Shown piece by piece: positions 7,202 through 10,394 of a stretch of DNA of 10,394 nt. The position numbers and the translations under genes are program-made. Numbering within the stretch: the stretch's first letter is position 1; the number at the start of each line of letters is the position of its first letter. The notes under the pieces are model-generated. The model was not told the DNA's origin. It did no database searches and worked only from the letters and a program-made list of their open reading frames with translations. This stretch comes from Candidatus Melainabacteria bacterium (GTDB lineage Bacteria; Cyanobacteriota; Vampirovibrionia; Obscuribacterales; Obscuribacteraceae): contig JACMKL010000443.1 in assembly GCA_014380105.1 (NCBI GenBank), positions 1 through 10,394 on the forward strand, in the 5' to 3' direction.

Positions 7202-7963
7202 ATGAAAGTAGCCGATTCAATAGTATTTGTCACTGGTGCCAATGGCGGCATAGGAACCGAATTGGTATTAGAGCTTCTAAAGGGACGAGTGGGCAAAGTC
7301 TATGTAGCGGCGCGCGAAATTGAGAAAGTTTCAAAGTTAGTTGAGCTGGACCCGAAACGCGTAAAACCTATCTGTCTAGACGTTACAAACGAAAAGCAGA
7401 TAGCATCGGCAGCCGAGCAGTGCTCAGACGTTCAGATCTTGATTAACAATGCCGGGATATCGCTCAATCAAGGCATAATTTCGGCCTCGAACACCTCAAG
7501 TCTCGAAAGAGAGTTTGATGTGAATTGTCTAGGCATGATGAAAATGTGCCGGGCCTTCGCGCCCATACTGGCAGGCACCGGCGGTGGTGCAATCGTGAAT
7601 ATGCTTTCACTGCTTGCTAAGGTGCATCTACCCTTTAGCGGCAGTTACAGCGTTTCCAAAGCAGCAGCATTGTCACTGACGCACGGTATTCGAGCTGAAT
7701 TGGCAGCTCAAAAAACTCTTGTCATAGCTGTTATGCCTGGCACTGTGGATACCACCCTGGCGGCTGAGTGGCCGGAACCTAAAGTAGCACCCTCTGAGGT
7801 AGCGAGAGAGACAGTAGAAGCAATTGAACTCGGACAAGAAGACGTTTATCCGGGAGACCAGGCAAAACAGATCTCTGCGCAGCTTGTTTCAGACCCAAAA
7901 GGAGTAGAGAAATATATGGCAAATTTCCTTCCTGGTAAAAGTCTTGCCGGAACTCAGGCTTAG
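7202..7963 (+). CDS. Short-chain dehydrogenase/reductase (classical SDR)
   Basis: A 253-residue Rossmann-fold oxidoreductase with every classical SDR landmark: the TGANGGIG cofactor loop (11-18), Asp60-Val61 for the adenine, NNAG (82-85), and the catalytic tetrad Asn108, Ser136, Tyr149 and Lys153 (YSVSK). PGTVDT (179-184) closes the nicotinamide site. Arg38 after the second strand suggests NADPH preference. It would reduce a carbonyl or oxidise an alcohol in the cytosol; the substrate is not predictable. AAGGGGA at 7190-7196 sets the start. The next gene follows after 29 bp, and the two share the promoter region next to the HxlR regulator. This suggests that the pair is induced by the compound the regulator senses. 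Confidence 0.95.
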   Translation: MKVADSIVFVTGANGGIGTELVLELLKGRVGKVYVAAREIEKVSKLVELDPKRVKPICLDVTNEKQIASAAEQCSDVQILINNAGISLNQGIISASNTSSLEREFDVNCLGMMKMCRAFAPILAGTGGGAIVNMLSLLAKVHLPFSGSYSVSKAAALSLTHGIRAELAAQKTLVIAVMPGTVDTTLAAEWPEPKVAPSEVARETVEAIELGQEDVYPGDQAKQISAQLVSDPKGVEKYMANFLPGKSLAGTQA

Positions 7964-7992
7964 ATAGTTTTACAGAGTGAGATTTGAAAGAA

Positions 7993-8676
7993 ATGAATAT
8001 ATGTATTCTTGGCGGCGGCAGAGTTGGCGGCACATTAGCTAAACGTTGGGCAAGCAACGGTCACGCAGTCAGTTTAGTTGTTCGTGATAAAAAAAATGCC
8101 AAAAGTCTGGAGTTGGTAAATACCACAACGGCGATCCTGTTCGACAACAGTGAGCTAGCGAAAGCTTTTGGTGAAGCCGAGGTGATCGTAAATGCTTTAC
8201 CTTGGTCGGAAGTAGAGAAAATGCTAAAGCCGTTTGCGGAATCATTGGCTGGAAAGATTATCCTAGACGCAACCAATCCAATCAAACTGGGTGCAGACGA
8301 AGTTAAAGACGGCTTACTGATTGGGCATACAACTTCAGCCGGAGAACAGGTAAAAGAATTTGCGCCTCAAGCCATCGTAATTAAGGGGCTCAATACGGTT
8401 GGCTGGGAAATAATGGAAAATCCCGAGATAATTCCGCATCAGCCGGTGGCATTTATCTGCGGGGATGACGCTGGAAAAACAGTTGTATCAAATTTGATTT
8501 CTGAGCTCGGCCTGAAACCATGTGATGTCGGATCGATCAAGGAAGCAAGGCTTACCGAGCCAGTAGGATTTTTTTGGATTCACCTTTGCTTTGCCAGGCA
8601 ATGGGGACCTGAGTTTGTTATCAATCCCATAATAGCTAACCCGTCCGGTCCAATAAGCGAGCTTGCAGGTATCTGA
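7993..8676 (+). CDS. NADP-binding oxidoreductase, NADPH-F420-reductase-like (COG2085 type)
   Basis: A 227-residue protein of the predicted dinucleotide-binding / F420-dependent NADP reductase family. The N-terminal Rossmann motif reads ILGGGRVGGTLAKRW (5-19), followed by Arg31 in VVRD, the usual NADP-phosphate contact. Other family markers are VNALPW (66-71), DATNPI (92-97), TTSAGEQV (113-120), KGLNTVGWE (131-139), ICGDD (155-159) and LTEPVGFFWIHL (187-198). I start it at the ATG at 7993, directly before the first strand; a TTG three codons upstream is possible. F420 itself is not implied, since many family members are general NADPH oxidoreductases of unknown substrate. It is the second gene of the dehydrogenase operon, which ends at the terminator just downstream. 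Confidence 0.88.
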   Translation: MNICILGGGRVGGTLAKRWASNGHAVSLVVRDKKNAKSLELVNTTTAILFDNSELAKAFGEAEVIVNALPWSEVEKMLKPFAESLAGKIILDATNPIKLGADEVKDGLLIGHTTSAGEQVKEFAPQAIVIKGLNTVGWEIMENPEIIPHQPVAFICGDDAGKTVVSNLISELGLKPCDVGSIKEARLTEPVGFFWIHLCFARQWGPEFVINPIIANPSGPISELAGI

Positions 8677-8677
8677 A

Positions 8678-8718
8678 CAAAAAACAAACGGAGCAGATGT
8701 GCCATCGTTTGTTTTTTG
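8678..8718 (+). terminator. Intrinsic terminator of the oxidoreductase operon
   Basis: CAAAAAACAAACG (8678-8690) and CGTTTGTTTTTTG (8706-8718) form a perfect 13-bp stem that starts one base after the TGA. The 15-base loop can form a small inner stem (GCA 8693-8695 with TGC 8700-8702). The T6 run on the 3' arm gives the U-tract. The A-rich 5' arm makes it usable in the other direction too, though no minus-strand gene is adjacent. Confidence 0.85.
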
Positions 8719-8770
8719 GCGCGCGAAGCAAAAAACAGGTAAAATGATGCTTTGTTAGGCTGATACCTTA

Positions 8771-8800
8771 TTGACAGGTTTAGACCGACTGGTCTAATAT
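8771..8800 (+). promoter_or_regulatory. Sigma70-type promoter of the TetR-family gene
   Basis: A perfect TTGACA (8771-8776) is followed after 18 bp by TAATAT (8795-8800). A start point six to eight bases later would fall at or next to the A of the ATG at 8807, which predicts a leaderless mRNA. No Shine-Dalgarno sequence is visible in front of that ATG. Confidence 0.75.
8779..8796. promoter_or_regulatory. TetR-family operator palindrome within the promoter
   Basis: TTAGACC (8779-8785) and GGTCTAA (8791-8797) are perfect inverted half-sites, separated by about 5 bases. The inverted TAGACC/GGTCTA half-site type is the one described for NemR-like TetR regulators. The site fills the space between the -35 and the -10 element, so a bound dimer would block RNA polymerase. 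Because it lies directly before the TetR gene, autorepression is the simplest reading. Boundaries are approximate by one base. Confidence 0.75.
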
Positions 8801-8806
8801 ATAAAT

Positions 8807-9412
8807 ATGGCAACTAAAACTACTACTAAGCAGAATACAAAGAGTCTCCTGATCGAGACCGGCATCGACGTGATGCTTGGAAAAGGCTACAACAACACCG
8901 GTCTAAACGAAGTGTTGACGGCATGTGGCGTTCCAAAAGGCTCTTTTTACCATTACTTTTCGAGCAAGGAAGACTTTGGTCTTTCCGTCATCAATACTTT
9001 CGATGAGCAATACGTGGCTCAATTGGATCAAGCACTAACTGACAAATCAGTGTCGCCTCTCGACCGCGTCAGACGGTACATCGACAACGCCATTGAAAAG
9101 GCAGAAGGCAGACAATGCAGCAGAGGCTGTTTGATTGCCAACTTGAGCCAGGAAATGGCTGACCAGAATGAAGTTTTTCGAGTGCGTTTGAAAGAAATCA
9201 TGCTCAGACGAATGGAAACATTCAAGGGCGTCCTGGACGAAGCGAAAGCTGCCGGAGAAATCGCCAAGTCGGTTAAATCACAAGATGCTGCCGAATTCTT
9301 CCTTTGCTCATTCGAAGGCGCCATGATGCGCTCAAAGGTGCAACGTGACACCAAACCGATGCGCGTCTGCCGCGAAATTCTCTTTAAAAATGTGCTCGGC
9401 GTAAACGGCTAA
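8807..9412 (+). CDS. TetR-family regulator, NemR-like, probable redox/electrophile sensor
   Basis: A 201-residue TetR/AcrR-family regulator. The DNA-binding domain (about 11-58) has the helix-turn-helix GLNEVLTACGVPKGSFYHYF (32-51), followed by SSKEDFG, the wording seen in E. coli NemR. The ligand domain keeps the NemR-like segment GCLIANLSQE (107-116), in which Cys108 aligns with NemR Cys106. MRSKVQR (174-180) has Lys177 at the place of NemR Lys175; these two residues form the reversible Cys-Lys bond that senses hypochlorite and electrophiles in NemR. A second Cys (Cys104) lies close by. The alignment was made by eye from recalled sequence. The gene has its own promoter with an operator inside it and is probably leaderless. 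No nemA-type reductase follows; the likely targets are the oxidoreductases upstream or genes elsewhere. Confidence 0.9.
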   Translation: MATKTTTKQNTKSLLIETGIDVMLGKGYNNTGLNEVLTACGVPKGSFYHYFSSKEDFGLSVINTFDEQYVAQLDQALTDKSVSPLDRVRRYIDNAIEKAEGRQCSRGCLIANLSQEMADQNEVFRVRLKEIMLRRMETFKGVLDEAKAAGEIAKSVKSQDAAEFFLCSFEGAMMRSKVQRDTKPMRVCREILFKNVLGVNG

Positions 9413-9416
9413 TTTG

Positions 9417-9472
9417 AATTTTGCGTTGCAAAAGATCTAGGTGAAACCCCATATCTTTACAACGTCAAAATT
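9417..9472 (+). terminator. Long composite hairpin after the TetR gene
   Basis: Four stacked stems close one hairpin: AATTTTG 9417-9423 with CAAAATT 9466-9472, CGTTG 9424-9428 with CAACG 9460-9464, AAAGAT 9431-9436 with ATCTTT 9453-9458, and an apical GGT 9440-9442 with ACC 9446-9448. Only small bulges interrupt it. It starts five bases after the stop codon and the following TTTCTAATAT gives a modest T-run, so termination is the simplest role. It could also serve the opposite strand as the end of the unknown gene. Confidence 0.6.
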
Positions 9473-9480
9473 TCTAATAT

Positions 9481-9650
9481 ATCTCCGTGGTCAGCAGACG
9501 GAGGTTGCGCCGGGAGCTGTCCGATTGTTCATTCCATGAACATGCAGTGTTGCGTCATAGTTCGCGTTCGGGAGTAAAGTCTCTACTCCTCCTGCCTTGG
9601 CCCGGACGTACAACGAGACTCAATACGAAGTTGCTTCCGGTGCGCCACCG
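9481..9650. other. Chain of short perfect hairpins in non-coding gap; candidate structured RNA
   Basis: After the composite hairpin the gap holds four separate inverted repeats with tight loops: CTCCGT 9483-9488 with ACGGAG 9498-9503, TGTTCAT 9526-9532 with ATGAACA 9536-9542 (3-base loop), GGAGTA 9571-9576 with TACTCC 9584-9589, and CGGTG 9638-9642 with CACCG 9646-9650 (3-base loop). Longer pairing such as GTCCG near 9518 with CGGAC near 9602 is also possible. The stretch looks richer in G and C than its surroundings. I do not recognise tmRNA, RNase P, SRP, 6S or a known riboswitch. Open frames across it have no codon pattern or ribosome site that I trust. Confidence 0.3.
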
Positions 9651-9680
9651 CTGTGCTTTCGAGATGTCGCCCCGGGTCGG

Positions 9681-10394
9681 TTATTTCAGACCGTAGAGTT
9701 TTTCAATCTTTTCGTAAGGCAACCCGCGAGCGTCGGCGATCTCGGCTTCGACTGTTCGATAGTTTTTGCCCAACCATCCCTGCATCATCCAACGCCGTAT
9801 CACTTTGCGGTCATAGCCATATTCGGCTACCACAACCTGGGCATAGAGCCAGTCTGAAGAGCGGCTGGTGAAGCGGGTTACAATTTCACGATAGAGCGTA
9901 AATTGATTGTTGGTATAAGTCGCTTCAATAAGATCTTGCTCGAAAACTCCAACCTGTATTCTGCGGAGAGTATTGCGTAAAATGTCTTGCCTACTCGATC
10001 CACCTTGTGTAGTGAAAAAATTTCCTTTTGAAAGATAGAGCAAAGGAAAAAGTGTCACCATCGGATTAGACTGAATGTCACGGAGGAATTTTTCTTTGTC
10101 CTCATTGACTAGCCCATAACCATTGGCAGTCTGAGAATTCATCTGCACTTTAACAGGTGGAAAATGAATCACTGTCGGCTGTAAATTGACGACGCCGGCT
10201 GTTTTCTCAAAATCAAAAATGACCTTGCCTGTATTTCCTATTTGTGAAAGTGTGTTTGGCACTGCGATCGAAGAAAGAGCTGCCCAGTTGGTTTTCAACG
10301 TGCCGCCCCATTTTCCGATCAGTGATTCAGGATATATAGGAGCCCACGAATTGAGCGCCTGATTAAAGGACAAACTGCCGTCCGCTTTCGGAAC
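9681..10394 (-). CDS. Unrecognised protein, C-terminal part only (start beyond window)
   Basis: The frame is open from the right window edge to the TAA at 9681-9683, giving the last 237 residues or so of a longer protein. A TTG at 10373 is in frame but is not a supported start. I recognise no family. What is visible is a soluble, mixed alpha/beta sequence, with a strand-rich first half (GTLKT, KVIFDFEK, TVIHFPPVKVQM) and a middle segment NPMVTLFPLLYLSKGNFF. A helical C-terminus follows, with RKVIRRWMMQGWLGKNYR and ADARGLPYEKIEKLYGLK. No catalytic motif, signal peptide or membrane span is evident in this part. The Asn-Ser-Trp and Gly-rich segments near the cut suggest an extracytoplasmic repeat or structural protein, but that is a guess. 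Its 3' end faces the TetR gene across the hairpin-rich gap. Confidence 0.75.
   Translation of the reverse strand, partial: VPKADGSLSFNQALNSWAPIYPESLIGKWGGTLKTNWAALSSIAVPNTLSQIGNTGKVIFDFEKTAGVVNLQPTVIHFPPVKVQMNSQTANGYGLVNEDKEKFLRDIQSNPMVTLFPLLYLSKGNFFTTQGGSSRQDILRNTLRRIQVGVFEQDLIEATYTNNQFTLYREIVTRFTSRSSDWLYAQVVVAEYGYDRKVIRRWMMQGWLGKNYRTVEAEIADARGLPYEKIEKLYGLK

Noticed and set aside
7984..7992. TTG start for the F420-reductase-like gene
   Set aside because: The ATG at 7993 directly precedes the first Rossmann strand as is usual in the family; the TTG has no better ribosome site.
8726..8752. AAGCA/TGCTT inverted repeat upstream of the TetR promoter
   Set aside because: Five pairs across a 17-base loop are within chance, and the strong terminator and operator explain the gap.
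9487..9871. Several short plus-strand frames near the right end
   Set aside because: They overlap the hairpin-rich gap and run antisense into the minus-strand gene, with low-complexity Arg-rich products and no ribosome site.

Overview
The window is a chromosomal segment of moderate GC content from a free-living bacterium. Three of its genes encode proteins with tetratricopeptide repeats (TPR), two of them of the kinesin-light-chain type, and one encodes an exported WD40 propeller. This mix fits large-genome environmental lineages such as the non-photosynthetic cyanobacterial relatives (Vampirovibrionia/Obscuribacterales). That placement is an inference from gene style only, because there is no rRNA or other phylogenetic marker. 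I see no tRNA, rRNA, CRISPR array, transposase or integrase.

Left part (1-4155). A TPR gene cut by the window edge is followed by a PLP-dependent class V aminotransferase of the isopenicillin-N-epimerase type, then a secreted TPR protein. An aldo/keto reductase on the opposite strand meets the secreted TPR gene tail to tail.

Middle part (4156-6700). From a divergent intergenic region, a tightly coupled gene pair runs rightward. It encodes an exported seven-bladed WD40 propeller and, 9 bp later, a stand-alone response-regulator receiver domain that has lost part of its acidic pocket. A three-span membrane protein with a cytosolic TPR-like tail follows.

Right part (6759-9412) is the most coherent block. 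An HxlR-family regulator with the conserved N-terminal Cys diverges from a two-gene operon, a short-chain dehydrogenase plus an F420-reductase-like NADP-binding oxidoreductase, which ends in a strong hairpin terminator. Directly after it lies a TetR-family regulator resembling NemR. It keeps a Cys and a Lys matching the NemR Cys-Lys redox switch, and its promoter carries a near-perfect palindromic operator between the -35 and -10 elements. Two probable thiol-based sensors thus flank two NAD(P)H oxidoreductases, which suggests a small module for sensing and detoxifying reactive electrophiles or carbonyls.

Right edge (9413-10394). A 268-bp non-coding gap holds a long composite hairpin and then a run of short perfect hairpins. 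It is followed by the 3' part of an unrecognised gene on the minus strand that runs off the window.
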